Shown here one piece after another: positions 32,799-42,019 of a stretch of 64,000 nt of DNA. The translations under genes were made by a program, and so were the position numbers. The stretch is from Citrobacter youngae ATCC 29220 (GTDB lineage Bacteria; Pseudomonadota; Gammaproteobacteria; Enterobacterales; Enterobacteriaceae): positions 188,049 to 252,048 of the forward strand of contig NZ_GG730301.1 in NCBI RefSeq assembly GCF_000155975.1, given 5' to 3'. The notes under the pieces are model-generated. The model worked only from the letters and a program-made list of their open reading frames with translations, searched no databases and had not been told where the DNA came from. Each line of letters begins with the position of its first letter. Positions within the stretch are counted from its first letter, which is position 1.

Positions 32799-34253
32799 AT
32801 GTCTTTATCCCGTGAAGCGATTGTTGATCAGCTCAAAGAGATTGTTGGTTGCGATCGCGTGATTACTGATGAAACCGTTTTAAAACGAAACAGCATTGAC
32901 CGCTTTCGTAAATATGCTGATATCCATGGCGTCTTTACGCTACCGCTGCCTGCCGCAGTGGTTAAGTTAGGCTCGACCGACCAGGTTTCTAACGTGCTGG
33001 CCTTTATGAACCAGAATAAGATCAACGGCGTTCCGCGTACCGGTGCCTCTGCGACGGAAGGCGGTCTGGAAACCGTGGTTGAGAATTCCGTGGTGCTGGA
33101 CGGCGCCGGGATGAACCAAATCCTGAATATTGATATCGAGAATATGCAGGCGACCGCGCAGTGCGGCGTGCCGCTGGAAGTGCTGGAAAACGCGCTGCGG
33201 GCTAAGGGCTACACCACCGGACACTCGCCGCAGTCTAAACCGCTGGCGCAGATGGGCGGCCTGGTGGCAACCCGCAGCATTGGTCAATTTTCCACGCTGT
33301 ACGGCGCAATTGAAGATATGGTGGTCGGCCTTGAGGCCGTGCTGGCGGACGGCACCGTCACCCGCATCAAAAACGTCCCGCGCCGCGCCGCCGGCCCGGA
33401 CATTCGCCACATCATTATCGGTAACGAAGGCGCACTGTGCTATATCACTGAAGTGACAGTGAAAATATTCAAGTTTACCCCGGAAAACAACCTCTATTAC
33501 GGCTACGTTCTGGACGATATGAAGGTGGGATTTGAGATCCTGCGTGAAGTGATGGTGGAAGGATATCGTCCGTCGATCGCTCGCCTGTACGATGCGGAAG
33601 ATGGCACCCAGCACTTCACCCATTTTGCCGATGGCAAATGCGTGCTGATCTTTATGGCTGAGGGCAACCCGCGGCTGGCGAAAGCGACCGGGGAAGGCAT
33701 TGCGGAAGTTGTGGCGCGCTATCCGCAATGTCAGCGCGTGGACAGTAAGCTTATCGAAAACTGGTTTAACCATCTGAACTGGGGCCCGGAAAAAGTGGCC
33801 GCCGAACGCGTACAGATCCTGAAAACCGGTAATATGGGCTTCACCACCGAGGTTTCAGGCTGCTGGAGCTGCATCCACCAGATCTATGAAAGCGTGATCC
33901 AGCGTATTCGTACCGAATTCCCGCACGCCGATGATATCACCATGCTGGGCGGTCACTCCTCTCATAGTTATATCAACGGTACCAACATGTACTTTGTGTA
34001 TGACTACAACGTTGTGGGCTGCAAACCGGAAGAGGAGATTGATAAGTACCACAACCCACTCAACAAAATTATCTGCGAAGAGACGATTCGCCTTGGCGGT
34101 TCGATGGTGCATCACCACGGGATTGGTAAACATCGCGTTCACTGGAGCAAGCTGGAACACGGCAGCGCATGGCCGTTGCTGGAAGGATTGAAGAAGCAGT
34201 TCGATCCCAACGGTATTATGAATGCGGGGACAATCTACCCGATTGAAAAATAA
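32799..34253 (+). CDS. ygcU: FAD-linked oxidase YgcU
   Basis: The ATG at 32799 after GGAAGGAATT gives 484 residues, as in E. coli. An N-terminal VAO-type FAD-binding domain shows the phosphate loop VPRTGASATEGGLETV near residue 79 and QMGGLVATRSIGQFS near 151. The C-terminal FAD-oxidase domain has the metal/substrate motif MVHHHGIGKHR near 447. The family (GlcD, D-2-hydroxyacid dehydrogenases, alkyl-DHAP synthase) oxidises hydroxyacids or builds ether lipids. The adjacent ETF genes ygcR and ygcQ suggest it passes electrons to an electron-transfer flavoprotein. The natural substrate is unknown. Confidence 0.9.
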   Translation: MSLSREAIVDQLKEIVGCDRVITDETVLKRNSIDRFRKYADIHGVFTLPLPAAVVKLGSTDQVSNVLAFMNQNKINGVPRTGASATEGGLETVVENSVVLDGAGMNQILNIDIENMQATAQCGVPLEVLENALRAKGYTTGHSPQSKPLAQMGGLVATRSIGQFSTLYGAIEDMVVGLEAVLADGTVTRIKNVPRRAAGPDIRHIIIGNEGALCYITEVTVKIFKFTPENNLYYGYVLDDMKVGFEILREVMVEGYRPSIARLYDAEDGTQHFTHFADGKCVLIFMAEGNPRLAKATGEGIAEVVARYPQCQRVDSKLIENWFNHLNWGPEKVAAERVQILKTGNMGFTTEVSGCWSCIHQIYESVIQRIRTEFPHADDITMLGGHSSHSYINGTNMYFVYDYNVVGCKPEEEIDKYHNPLNKIICEETIRLGGSMVHHHGIGKHRVHWSKLEHGSAWPLLEGLKKQFDPNGIMNAGTIYPIEK

Positions 34254-34313
34254 AGATGCAGGCGGCTTCCCGGTCGGGAAGTCGCTTCATTACCGGACCA
34301 TGAAGGGGTAGAA

Positions 34314-35663
34314 ATGAACACTTCACCGGTGCGAATGGATGATTTACCGCTAAACGGCTTTCACTGTCGTATTGCCGCGCTGACTTTTGGCGCACATCTC
34401 GTTGATGGCTATGTCCTCGGCGTCATCGGTTACGCCATTATTCAGCTTACTCCCGCTATGCATCTGACGCCGTTTATGGCGGGTATGATCGGCGGCGCGG
34501 CGCTACTGGGGCTTTTTATCGGCAGCCTGATTCTGGGATGGGTTTCGGATCACATTGGCCGCCAGAAAATTTTCAACTTCAGCTTTGTGCTGATTACCGT
34601 TGCTTCGTTTCTGCAGTTTTTCGCCACCACGCCGGAGCAACTGATTGGTTTGCGGATCCTGATTGGAATCGGCCTCGGGGGGGATTACTCCGTGGGCCAC
34701 ACGCTGCTGGCCGAGTTTTCGCCGCGTCGACACCGGGGGATTTTGCTCGGCGCATTCAGCGTGGTATGGACCGTCGGCTATGTGCTGGCAAGCCTGGCGG
34801 GGCACCACTTTATTACGGAAAATCCCGACGCCTGGCGCTGGCTGCTGGCATCGTCCGCTCTCCCGGCGCTATTGATTACGCTGCTGCGCTGGGGTACGCC
34901 GGAATCGCCGCGCTGGCTGATGCGTCAGGGACGATTCGCCGAAGCGCATGCGGTAGTACAGCGCTGTTTTGGCATGCATGTGCAACTGGGCGATGAGGTT
35001 ATAAAAGAGACGAATAAACACATCAGAACCCTGTTCTCATCGCGCTACTGGCGGCGCACGGCCTTTAATAGCATCTTCTTTGTCTGCCTGGTGATCCCCT
35101 GGTTCGTTATTTACACCTGGCTGCCGACGATTGCCGAAACCATTGGCCTTGAAGATGCGCTAACCGCCAGCCTGTTGCTGAATGCGCTGCTGATCGTGGG
35201 CGCGCTGCTGGGGCTGGTATTAACCCATCTGCTGGCGCATCGCCACTTCCTGCTGGGCAGCTTTCTGCTGCTCGCGGCGACATTAATTGTGATGGCCTGC
35301 TTGCCGCCCGGTAGCCACTGGACGCTGCTGCTGTTTGTCTTTTTCAGCACCACGATTTCAGCGGTCAGCAATCTGGTGGGGATTTTACCGGCGGAAAGCT
35401 TTCCCACCGACATTCGCTCGCTGGGGGTAGGATTTGCCACCGCCATGAGCCGACTTGGTGCGGCTATCAGCACCGGTTTGCTGCCCTGGGCTCTGGCGCA
35501 ATGGGGGATGACGGTCACGCTGCTGCTATTAGCTGGCGTATTGCTGATCGGCTTTGTGGTGACCTGGCTATGGGCGCCGGAGACCAAAGCGCTGCCGCTG
35601 GTGGCAGCCGGCAGCGGCGACCACAGACAAGGAGGTACAAATGAACATTCTGTTGGCGTTTAA
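34314..35663 (+). CDS. ygcS: MFS transporter YgcS
   Basis: The 449-residue protein has twelve predicted helices and belongs to the sugar/aromatic-acid MFS type, with signature WVSDHIGRQKIF near residue 75 and GIGLGGDYSVG near 119. Its substrate is unknown. The start follows AAGGGGTAG. The ygcR start lies 23 bases inside its 3' end, so the two are translationally coupled, which ties transport to the electron-transfer genes. Confidence 0.9.
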   Translation: MNTSPVRMDDLPLNGFHCRIAALTFGAHLVDGYVLGVIGYAIIQLTPAMHLTPFMAGMIGGAALLGLFIGSLILGWVSDHIGRQKIFNFSFVLITVASFLQFFATTPEQLIGLRILIGIGLGGDYSVGHTLLAEFSPRRHRGILLGAFSVVWTVGYVLASLAGHHFITENPDAWRWLLASSALPALLITLLRWGTPESPRWLMRQGRFAEAHAVVQRCFGMHVQLGDEVIKETNKHIRTLFSSRYWRRTAFNSIFFVCLVIPWFVIYTWLPTIAETIGLEDALTASLLLNALLIVGALLGLVLTHLLAHRHFLLGSFLLLAATLIVMACLPPGSHWTLLLFVFFSTTISAVSNLVGILPAESFPTDIRSLGVGFATAMSRLGAAISTGLLPWALAQWGMTVTLLLLAGVLLIGFVVTWLWAPETKALPLVAAGSGDHRQGGTNEHSVGV

Positions 35664-36423
35664 GCCCGAACCTGATGCCAGCATGCTGGCGGAAAAAGAC
35701 TGGCAGACGGCCGCCCGGGACACCTGCGGGCCGGATGTTTCGCTATTGCGCTGCGCCATTGGCGCTGATGAACAGGCCGCCGCCGCGCTGCTGCTGGCCC
35801 AGCGCGGTGCGGGCTGTGAGATGACCCTGACCGCATTAAGCATTGGCGATGAGCGCGCGCTGCACTGGCTACGCTACTTTGCCGCGTTAGGCTTTGAGCG
35901 GCAGGTGCTGCTGGAGGCTGCTGGAGACCTGCGCTTTGCGCCATCCTTTATTGCCGGGCAGCTTGCCGACTGGCAGCGCAGCCACGCTGCGGAACTGATA
36001 GTGACCGGCTGTCAGAGCAGCGAGGGGCAGAATGGGCAGACGCCGTTTTTGCTGGCGGAGATGCTGAACTGGCCCTGTTTCACCCAGGTCGAACGCTTCA
36101 CCCTTGAGCCGCCTTTCGTGGTCGTCGAACAGCGAACGACATCCGGTATCCGCCGCTGCCGGGTACGTCTGCCCGCGGTGATTGCGGTCAGGCAGTGTGG
36201 CGAAGTGGCGCAGCCGGTTCCCGGTATGCGCCAGCGACTGGCGGCGGCAAAGGCGGAGGTTGTGCGCCGGGCGGTGACCGCCGAGGCGACGCCTGCGGTT
36301 CAGTGTTTACGCCTGACTCGCCCGGAGCAGCGGCGCAGGGCGGTGATAATCGAGGGGGCAACGGCGCAGGAGAAAGCCAGGACACTATGGGAGAACCATC
36401 TACGCCAGAGGATGCAGCCATGA
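35641..36423 (+). CDS. ygcR: Electron-transfer flavoprotein beta-like subunit YgcR (FixA-like)
   Basis: The 260-residue product is an ETF beta/FixA-type protein, with the core ADWQRSHAAELIVTGCQSSEGQ near 101 and the C-terminal LTRPEQRRRAVIIEG block. It would pair with YgcQ (alpha) to carry electrons from a flavin dehydrogenase. It starts within ygcS (preceded by CAAGGAGG) and overlaps the ygcQ start (ATGA at 36420-36423). GC content is visibly high across ygcR and ygcQ. Confidence 0.88.
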   Translation: MNILLAFKPEPDASMLAEKDWQTAARDTCGPDVSLLRCAIGADEQAAAALLLAQRGAGCEMTLTALSIGDERALHWLRYFAALGFERQVLLEAAGDLRFAPSFIAGQLADWQRSHAAELIVTGCQSSEGQNGQTPFLLAEMLNWPCFTQVERFTLEPPFVVVEQRTTSGIRRCRVRLPAVIAVRQCGEVAQPVPGMRQRLAAAKAEVVRRAVTAEATPAVQCLRLTRPEQRRRAVIIEGATAQEKARTLWENHLRQRMQP

Positions 36424-37274
36424 AGATAGCGATGGTGATGGCTGCCGGTGAGAGCGCCGCGATGAGTCACTGGCTGGCGACCGCCAGCCTCGCAGATGCA
36501 GAGCTGGAGCGCTGGATTATCGACGGTGAAGCCGAGGTTGCGCAGCAGCTTCTTGAGGCGCTGGTTGCCCAGTGGCGGCAGACGCCGGTCGATATGCTGA
36601 TATTCCCGGCGGGTATCTTGGGCGATGAGCTGGCGACCAGGCTGGCCTGGCGTTTACAGGGCTGCAGCGTGTGCCAGGTGCTGGCAGTGAATACGCCAGA
36701 GGGGCGAGTGACGAAGTCTCACTGGGGCAATGCGCTGATTGCGACCCTGGAGGTGGCGGCCCGGCCGCTTTGCCTGTCGCTGGCGCGCCAGCCCGGCGTT
36801 CATACGTCTATCGATCTTCCTGTCGAGATGACGACTCGCCATATTGCGCCAGCGGCTTTACCTGACTGGTTAATCAGCGTTGAAAGCGTCGAGACTTCGG
36901 GCGCTCATCCCTTGCTGGAGGCGAAGCACGTGCTGGTGGTCGGGCAGGGCGGCGAGGGCGTTGATGCCGACCACATTGCGGCGCTGGCGCACGGTCTGGG
37001 GGCGGAAGCGGGCTACAGCCGCGCGCGGGTGATGAACGGCGGCTACGATGCCGAACGCCTGATAGGGATCTCTGGTCATCTGTTGGCGCCGGATGTTTGC
37101 ATTGTCGCGGGCGCGTCGGGGGCGGCGGCGCTGATGGCAGGAGTCAGAGATAGCCGGTTTATCGTGGCTGTCAATCGTGACGCCAGCGCGCCGGTCTTTA
37201 CCCAGGCGGATGTCGGCATTGTGGATGACTGGCCTGCGGTGCTTGAAGCGCTGGCTGCCTGCGCGGATGCATAA
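36420..37274 (+). CDS. ygcQ: Electron-transfer flavoprotein alpha-like subunit YgcQ (FixB-like)
   Basis: The ATG at 36420 gives MKIAMVMAAGESAAMSHWLA and 284 residues; a longer in-frame start upstream would overlap ygcR heavily and lacks similarity. The C-terminal half has the FAD-binding ETF-alpha pattern VVGQGGEGV, then DVCIVAGASGAAALMAGV and IVAVNRDASAPVFTQADVGI. It forms a heterodimer with YgcR. The probable electron acceptor is the FixC-like YgcN encoded on the opposite strand just beyond. Confidence 0.88.
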   Translation: MKIAMVMAAGESAAMSHWLATASLADAELERWIIDGEAEVAQQLLEALVAQWRQTPVDMLIFPAGILGDELATRLAWRLQGCSVCQVLAVNTPEGRVTKSHWGNALIATLEVAARPLCLSLARQPGVHTSIDLPVEMTTRHIAPAALPDWLISVESVETSGAHPLLEAKHVLVVGQGGEGVDADHIAALAHGLGAEAGYSRARVMNGGYDAERLIGISGHLLAPDVCIVAGASGAAALMAGVRDSRFIVAVNRDASAPVFTQADVGIVDDWPAVLEALAACADA

Positions 37275-37275
37275 T

Positions 37276-37344
37276 GCCGGATGGCGGCTGACGCCTTATC
37301 CGGCCTACGAGCTTGGCCCGGTAGGGCGTTAGCCGCCACCGGGC
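37276..37344. repeat. Two REP palindromes between ygcQ and ygcP
   Basis: GCCGGATGGCGG...TTATCCGGC (37276-37303) and GCCCGGTAGGGCG...CACCGGGC (37316-37344) are adjacent REP-type elements. They fill the gap between the convergent ygcQ and ygcP stops. Confidence 0.88.
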
Positions 37345-37350
37345 AGAAGA

Positions 37351-37926
37351 TTAATTAAGCTGCTTCGCTAATTTCCAGACCGTGGTATTGGTGGTAGACA
37401 GGGCCGCAACGCCAGCCTTCATCGCATTACGCGCATCTTCCTCATCGCAAACTAACCCCCCGGCTATCAGCGGCTGGCGAATTTTCTCCGTGACCCATCC
37501 CAGAACTTTCGGCATACAGCCCGGCAGAATTTCAATGCAATCAGGATTAGACTGCGCCACCTGCTTATCAATGTTGTGAAAGGAGATAGAGTCGACGATA
37601 AACAGGCGATGAATGCAGAAAAATCCTTCCGCTCTGGCCGCTTTTAGCATCGGCGCTTTGGTGCTGATGATCCCGTCCGCCTCGGTAACCAGCTTTAAAA
37701 ACTGAATCACCACCTCTTTATTGGAAGCGCCTTCCAGCAGGTCGACGTGAATAAACGCATATTTACCGGCGTTTTTGATTTTCTTGACGATGTTGCTGAT
37801 GGTGCAAATATTGCCGTACAGCACGGAGATAAACTGGCACTCGGAATCAATGGCCAGTTGCAGGCTGGCGTTGTCTTTAACGGCGGCAATGACCGGATTT
37901 TGTCGGAGCAGGTGTAGCAGGGGCAT
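37351..37926 (-). CDS. ygcP: GlpP-family antiterminator YgcP
   Basis: The 191-residue TIM-barrel-like product belongs to the GlpP family, whose Bacillus member binds mRNA leaders in the presence of glycerol 3-phosphate and prevents termination. Visible family blocks are LYGNICTISNIVKKIKNAGK near 37, FIHVDLLEG near 58 and a C-terminal PLIAGGLVCDEEDA. It is the last gene of ygcN-ygcO-ygcP. Two intrinsic-terminator leaders lie near, in front of ygcW and yqcE, and are natural candidate targets. The E. coli homologue has no proven role; the ligand here is unknown. Confidence 0.88.
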   Translation of the reverse strand: MPLLHLLRQNPVIAAVKDNASLQLAIDSECQFISVLYGNICTISNIVKKIKNAGKYAFIHVDLLEGASNKEVVIQFLKLVTEADGIISTKAPMLKAARAEGFFCIHRLFIVDSISFHNIDKQVAQSNPDCIEILPGCMPKVLGWVTEKIRQPLIAGGLVCDEEDARNAMKAGVAALSTTNTTVWKLAKQLN

Positions 37927-37947
37927 GGTGTTTCCCTTGTAGATTTA

Positions 37948-38208
37948 TTACCCAAAACGCAGTGTAATTCCAAAACCTGAGTCAGGATAGCGCCATTCTT
38001 TCAGCGTTGCCTCATCGCATAACAATCGGCAGGTGCCGCACTCCAGACAGCCCCGGTAATCAACGCGCAGTTCGCCCTCTGCCGTGCGTGAGAAAAGCCC
38101 GGCTGGGCAGGATTGAATCAGTAACTCGGCGATTTCCGGAGTCGGTGACGCAGACGGAACAATATGCGAGCTGTCGGCGGGGCGCCAGACGTTGTGGGCT
38201 ACAGACAT
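37948..38208 (-). CDS. ygcO: FixX-like ferredoxin YgcO
   Basis: The 86-residue product has an SCPAGLF cysteine and the cluster YRGCLECGTCRLLC, enough for one [4Fe-4S] centre as in FixX ferredoxins. It would pass electrons between YgcN and the quinone or another acceptor. Its start overlaps the ygcN stop by 10 bases, and ygcP follows 21 bp downstream. Confidence 0.9.
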   Translation of the reverse strand: MSVAHNVWRPADSSHIVPSASPTPEIAELLIQSCPAGLFSRTAEGELRVDYRGCLECGTCRLLCDEATLKEWRYPDSGFGITLRFG

Positions 38209-39470
38209 CGTAAACTCCTGAGCAGATCGCCTGCCAGATGGCGCAGGCCGTGACGACGAAGATGACGCCAGACTATCTGGCGCAGAGGCGGAACCGGGCG
38301 CTCACCCTGCTGCCAGAGTTCGCGGGAGATATCGTCCATCAGCGCAGGCCATCGGTGATACCAGCCGGCGCGTTGCAACAGGGCGGGGACGTGCTGGTAA
38401 CGCTGAAGACTCTCCCACAGCACGCTGCGTTCAATATCCCGATGATACTGCGGAAACAGGTTCTGCGGCGCGCTTTGCTGACAGGCGCGAATCAGGGTTT
38501 GCGCCGCCGCCTGCGCGCCAATTAAAGCCATGTCCATACCGCGCACGGTAAAACCGGTATTAATACAGGTACGCAGCGCGTCGCCCACCAGCAGCCAGCC
38601 TTCCCCGGCATACTGGACGGGCATGCTATGCAACCCGCCTTCCGGCACCAGATGCGCGCCATACTCCAGCAACTCGCCTCCGCGCAGAAGAGGACGCAGG
38701 GCCGGGTGCGACTGAAGATGCTCCAGCAGTTCGGCGGCGGGTACGGGGCTTTTCCCCAACGAGGAGAGCGGGCATACAATGCCGAATGAGAGCGTATCCT
38801 GATTGGTATAGAGGAACGCGCCGCCGGGTAAATCCCCGCAGACGCCGCCGGTGAAGAGCAGCGCGGCGCCTTCGTTGCCTTCCAGGCGGAAGCGATCCTC
38901 CAGCGTGTTTTGCTCCAGCGCCAGCACGGCTTTGATGCCCAGCGCCATCGATGAAGGAGAGGGACGAGCGAGTAAACCATGCCGCTCCGCCAGTTCGCTA
39001 TTGGCCCCTTCCGCCAGCACCACGTAGCGCGCGCGCAGGGTTTCGTTAGCGCAAATAACGCCGCAGACCCGGCCATTTTCGCGATACAGCGCCTCAACCG
39101 TGATGCCGGTAATACACTGGACGCCTGCGGACTCGGCCTGGCTGACAAACCACGGATCGAAGCGGGCGCGCAGCACGCTCCATGAGTCGCCGCCGGGCTG
39201 GAGGCTGGAATAGGTGGTTGCGCCGTCGGCGGTCAGTAAAGTCAGGCTTTCCTGGGTGATACGCCGTTCAAGCGGCGCGGATTGCTGAAAATGGGGGAGC
39301 AGTTCGGCAAGCGGGTGGCAATACAGACGCCCGCCGGAAAGATTTTTACTGCCGGGAAATTCGCCGCGTTCAAGCAGCAGAACCGAAAGTCCCGCCCGCG
39401 CGCAGCGTAAAGCACAGGCGGTGCCAGCTATCCCTGCGCCGATGATAATAATATCAAAATCGTCAGTCAT
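38199..39470 (-). CDS. ygcN: FixC-like flavoprotein YgcN (ETF-quinone oxidoreductase type)
   Basis: The ATG at 39470 gives MTDDFDIIIIGAGIAGTACA and 423 residues, the E. coli YgcN length; a start nine codons upstream is possible but less likely. A Rossmann FAD loop (GAGIAG) is at residue 11, and LLVGDALRTCINTGFTVRGMD near 300 is the second FAD block of the ETF-QO/FixC family. It would accept electrons from YgcRQ and, with YgcO, reduce quinone at the inner membrane. ygcO and ygcP are co-transcribed downstream. Confidence 0.9.
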   Translation of the reverse strand: MTDDFDIIIIGAGIAGTACALRCARAGLSVLLLERGEFPGSKNLSGGRLYCHPLAELLPHFQQSAPLERRITQESLTLLTADGATTYSSLQPGGDSWSVLRARFDPWFVSQAESAGVQCITGITVEALYRENGRVCGVICANETLRARYVVLAEGANSELAERHGLLARPSPSSMALGIKAVLALEQNTLEDRFRLEGNEGAALLFTGGVCGDLPGGAFLYTNQDTLSFGIVCPLSSLGKSPVPAAELLEHLQSHPALRPLLRGGELLEYGAHLVPEGGLHSMPVQYAGEGWLLVGDALRTCINTGFTVRGMDMALIGAQAAAQTLIRACQQSAPQNLFPQYHRDIERSVLWESLQRYQHVPALLQRAGWYHRWPALMDDISRELWQQGERPVPPLRQIVWRHLRRHGLRHLAGDLLRSLRCL

Positions 39471-39550
39471 ATTGCGCCCCAGATATCCAGAGCGCATAAG
39501 CTAACATGGCGTTATTTAAGGAATATTGACCGCCGACACAAACGCCTTAA

Positions 39551-39913
39551 TCACTCGCCGCGATAGACGCAGCCCGCCGTGCAGGTCTCTTTCACCATCA
39601 CCGCGCTCAGCAGAGGGACAACCGGTTTAACCTGATCCCAAATCCATTTTGCCAGCACTTCGCTGGTTGGGTTTTCTAGCCCCGGAATATCGTTCAGATA
39701 GTAGTGATCAAGTCTGTCGTAAGTCGGCTTAAACGCCGCTTTTAACTCTGCGAAATCCATGATCCAACCGGTATGCGGATCGACTTCACCGGTAATTTCA
39801 AGACGCACCATAAATGAGTGACCATGCAGGCGGCCACACTTATGCCCTTCCGGTACGTGCGGCAGGCGGTGAGCGGCTTCGAAGGTGAAATCTTTAAACA
39901 AGGTGGTGGACAT
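39551..39913 (-). CDS. queD: 6-carboxy-5,6,7,8-tetrahydropterin synthase QueD
   Basis: The 120-residue T-fold protein converts 7,8-dihydroneopterin triphosphate to 6-carboxytetrahydropterin, the first dedicated step of queuosine synthesis. Zn ligands are visible in FEAAHRL and GRLHGHSF, the catalytic Cys in KCGRLHGH, and DYxxL-like WIMDFAELK after it. It is divergent from cysJ and upstream of ygcN, 80 bp away on the same strand. Confidence 0.96.
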   Translation of the reverse strand: MSTTLFKDFTFEAAHRLPHVPEGHKCGRLHGHSFMVRLEITGEVDPHTGWIMDFAELKAAFKPTYDRLDHYYLNDIPGLENPTSEVLAKWIWDQVKPVVPLLSAVMVKETCTAGCVYRGE

Positions 39914-40219
39914 TATTGACTCTCAAGAATACAAAAAACCGCCGTAGGGTACCGGAAAGCACATTTTTTCGCATTAACTAAAACGGCCCTGACCAGCAAA
40001 TGGATATATTCACTTGGCCTATTGTAATTAACTTATTATATATCATGCAGTTATTTAATCGCTTTTGTTGTTAATAACTATAGCTAAAACAGGTTAGTCC
40101 ATTTGGTTATTTGTTATTTCCATCCCTTCTTTAGTTGTTACTATTCCCACCGTTAACCTTATCTTCAGTTTGGGTTTTATGGCTGAAAATCCGCTTTGCT
40201 TACTGGAACATAACAACGC
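39914..40219 (+). promoter_or_regulatory. Divergent queD/cysJ control region
   Basis: This 306-bp AT-rich gap has no gene. In E. coli and Salmonella, CysB with N-acetylserine activates cysJIH from here. AT-rich segments at about 40020-40085 and 40100-40140 are the likely CysB-bound area, but CysB sites are too degenerate to place by eye. On the queD side, CGGCGGTTTTTT on the minus strand (about 39941) looks terminator-like but its stem is weak. Confidence 0.45.
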
Positions 40220-42019
40220 ATGACGACACAGGCCCCACCTTCTGCTCTGCTACCGCTAAACCCGGAGCAACTGGCACGCCTTCAGGCGGCCACGACCGAT
40301 TTCACTCCCGCGCAGCTTGCGTGGGTTTCTGGCTATTTTTGGGGCGTGCTGAATCAGCAGCCGGGGGCGACTGCAGCGGCTCCTGCGCCCGTTGCCGAAA
40401 TGCCGGGGATTACGCTTATCTCCGCCTCGCAAACCGGCAATGCGCGTCGTGTGGCGGAAGCCCTGCGCGATGATCTGATTGCCGCGCAGCTCAATGTCAC
40501 TCTGATCAACGCTGGCGACTATAAATTCAAACAAATCGCCAATGAAAAATTGCTGATCGTGGTAGCGTCGACGCAAGGGGAAGGTGAACCGGCGGAAGAG
40601 GCCGTGGCATTGCATAAATTCCTGTTCTCGAAAAAAGCGCCGAAACTTGATAACACCGCTTTCGCCGTGTTTGCTCTCGGCGATACCTCTTACGAATTTT
40701 TCTGCCAGGCTGGGAAAGACTTCGATGCGAAGCTGGCAGAGCTGGGCGGTGAACGTCTGCTCGACCGCGTAGATGCCGATGTTGAATATCAGGCCGCCGC
40801 CGCGCAGTGGCGCGCCCGCCTGGTTGATGTACTGAAAGCACGCGCGCCTGCTGCGCCGTCTGTGCAAGTCGCTGCGAGCGGCGCGGTAAATGAAGTGCAT
40901 ACCAGCCCGTATACCAAAGAAGCGCCGCTGACCGCAACGCTTGCGGTAAACCAGAAAATTACCGGCCGTGACTCACAAAAAGATGTGCGCCACATCGAAA
41001 TCGATCTGGGTGATTCCGGTTTGCGTTATCAGCCGGGCGACGCGCTGGGCGTCTGGTATCAGAACGACCCGGCTCTGGTCAAAGAGCTGGTTGAACTGCT
41101 GTGGCTGAAAGGCGATGAGCCGGTCACGGTAGAAGGCAAAACCTTGCCGCTCGCCGAAGCGTTGGAGTGGCATTTTGAGCTGACGGTTAACACTGCCAAC
41201 ATCGTTGAGAACTACGCCACCTTAACCCGCAGCAGTTCTTTGCTGCCATTAGTGGGCGACAAAGCACAATTACAGCATTACGCCGCAACCACGCCAATCG
41301 TCGATATGGTGCGTTTCTCCCCGGCGCAGCTGGACGCTCAGGCTCTGGTGGATCTGCTGCGTCCGCTGACGCCGCGCCTCTACTCTATCGCCTCTTCACA
41401 GGCGGAAGTGGAAAGCGAAGTCCACGTCACCGTGGGCGTGGTGCGTTACGACATCGAAGGTCGTGCCCGCGCAGGCGGCGCGTCCAGCTTCCTCGCCGAC
41501 CGCGTGGAAGAAGAGGGCGAAGTGCGCGTGTTCATTGAGCATAACGACAACTTCCGCCTGCCGGCTAACCCGCAGACGCCGGTCATCATGATTGGTCCGG
41601 GCACCGGCATCGCGCCGTTCCGCGCCTTTATGCAGCAGCGCGCGGCGGAAGGCGCCGAAGGCAAGAACTGGCTGTTCTTTGGCAATCCGCACTTTACCGA
41701 AGATTTCTTGTATCAGGTGGAATGGCAGCGTTACGTCAAAGAGGGCGTACTGAGCCGGATCGATCTCGCCTGGTCCCGCGATCAAAAAGAAAAAGTTTAC
41801 GTACAAGACAAACTGCGCCAACAGGGCGCAGAGCTGTGGTGCTGGATTAACGATGGCGCCCACATTTATGTCTGCGGCGACGCCAATCGCATGGCGAAAG
41901 ACGTTGAGCAGGCACTGCTGGAAGTGATTGCCGAATTCGGTGGTATGGATATCGAAGCGGCGGATGAATTTTTAAGTGAGCTGCGCATTGAGCGCCGTTA
42001 TCAGCGAGATGTCTACTAA
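40220..42019 (+). CDS. cysJ: Sulfite reductase flavoprotein subunit CysJ
   Basis: The 599-residue protein has an N-terminal FMN flavodoxin domain ([15 protein letters not shown] near 71, STQGEGEP near 118) and a ferredoxin-reductase-like FAD/NADPH domain (RLYSIASS near 387, [12 protein letters not shown] near 460, C-terminal [13 protein letters not shown]). It passes electrons from NADPH through FAD and FMN to CysI for six-electron reduction of sulfite to sulfide. Length equals E. coli. The cysI start overlaps its stop (TAATG at 42017-42021). Confidence 0.97.
   Translation: MTTQAPPSALLPLNPEQLARLQAATTDFTPAQLAWVSGYFWGVLNQQPGATAAAPAPVAEMPGITLISASQTGNARRVAEALRDDLIAAQLNVTLINAGDYKFKQIANEKLLIVVASTQGEGEPAEEAVALHKFLFSKKAPKLDNTAFAVFALGDTSYEFFCQAGKDFDAKLAELGGERLLDRVDADVEYQAAAAQWRARLVDVLKARAPAAPSVQVAASGAVNEVHTSPYTKEAPLTATLAVNQKITGRDSQKDVRHIEIDLGDSGLRYQPGDALGVWYQNDPALVKELVELLWLKGDEPVTVEGKTLPLAEALEWHFELTVNTANIVENYATLTRSSSLLPLVGDKAQLQHYAATTPIVDMVRFSPAQLDAQALVDLLRPLTPRLYSIASSQAEVESEVHVTVGVVRYDIEGRARAGGASSFLADRVEEEGEVRVFIEHNDNFRLPANPQTPVIMIGPGTGIAPFRAFMQQRAAEGAEGKNWLFFGNPHFTEDFLYQVEWQRYVKEGVLSRIDLAWSRDQKEKVYVQDKLRQQGAELWCWINDGAHIYVCGDANRMAKDVEQALLEVIAEFGGMDIEAADEFLSELRIERRYQRDVY

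Noticed and set aside
36195-36419. An upstream in-frame extension of ygcQ
   Set aside because: It lies inside ygcR in another frame and lacks similarity; the ATG at 36420 fits the ATGA coupling and family length.
39914-40000. Possible preQ1 riboswitch upstream of queD
   Set aside because: No preQ1-type pseudoknot or characteristic sequence seen here, nor before queE or queF.
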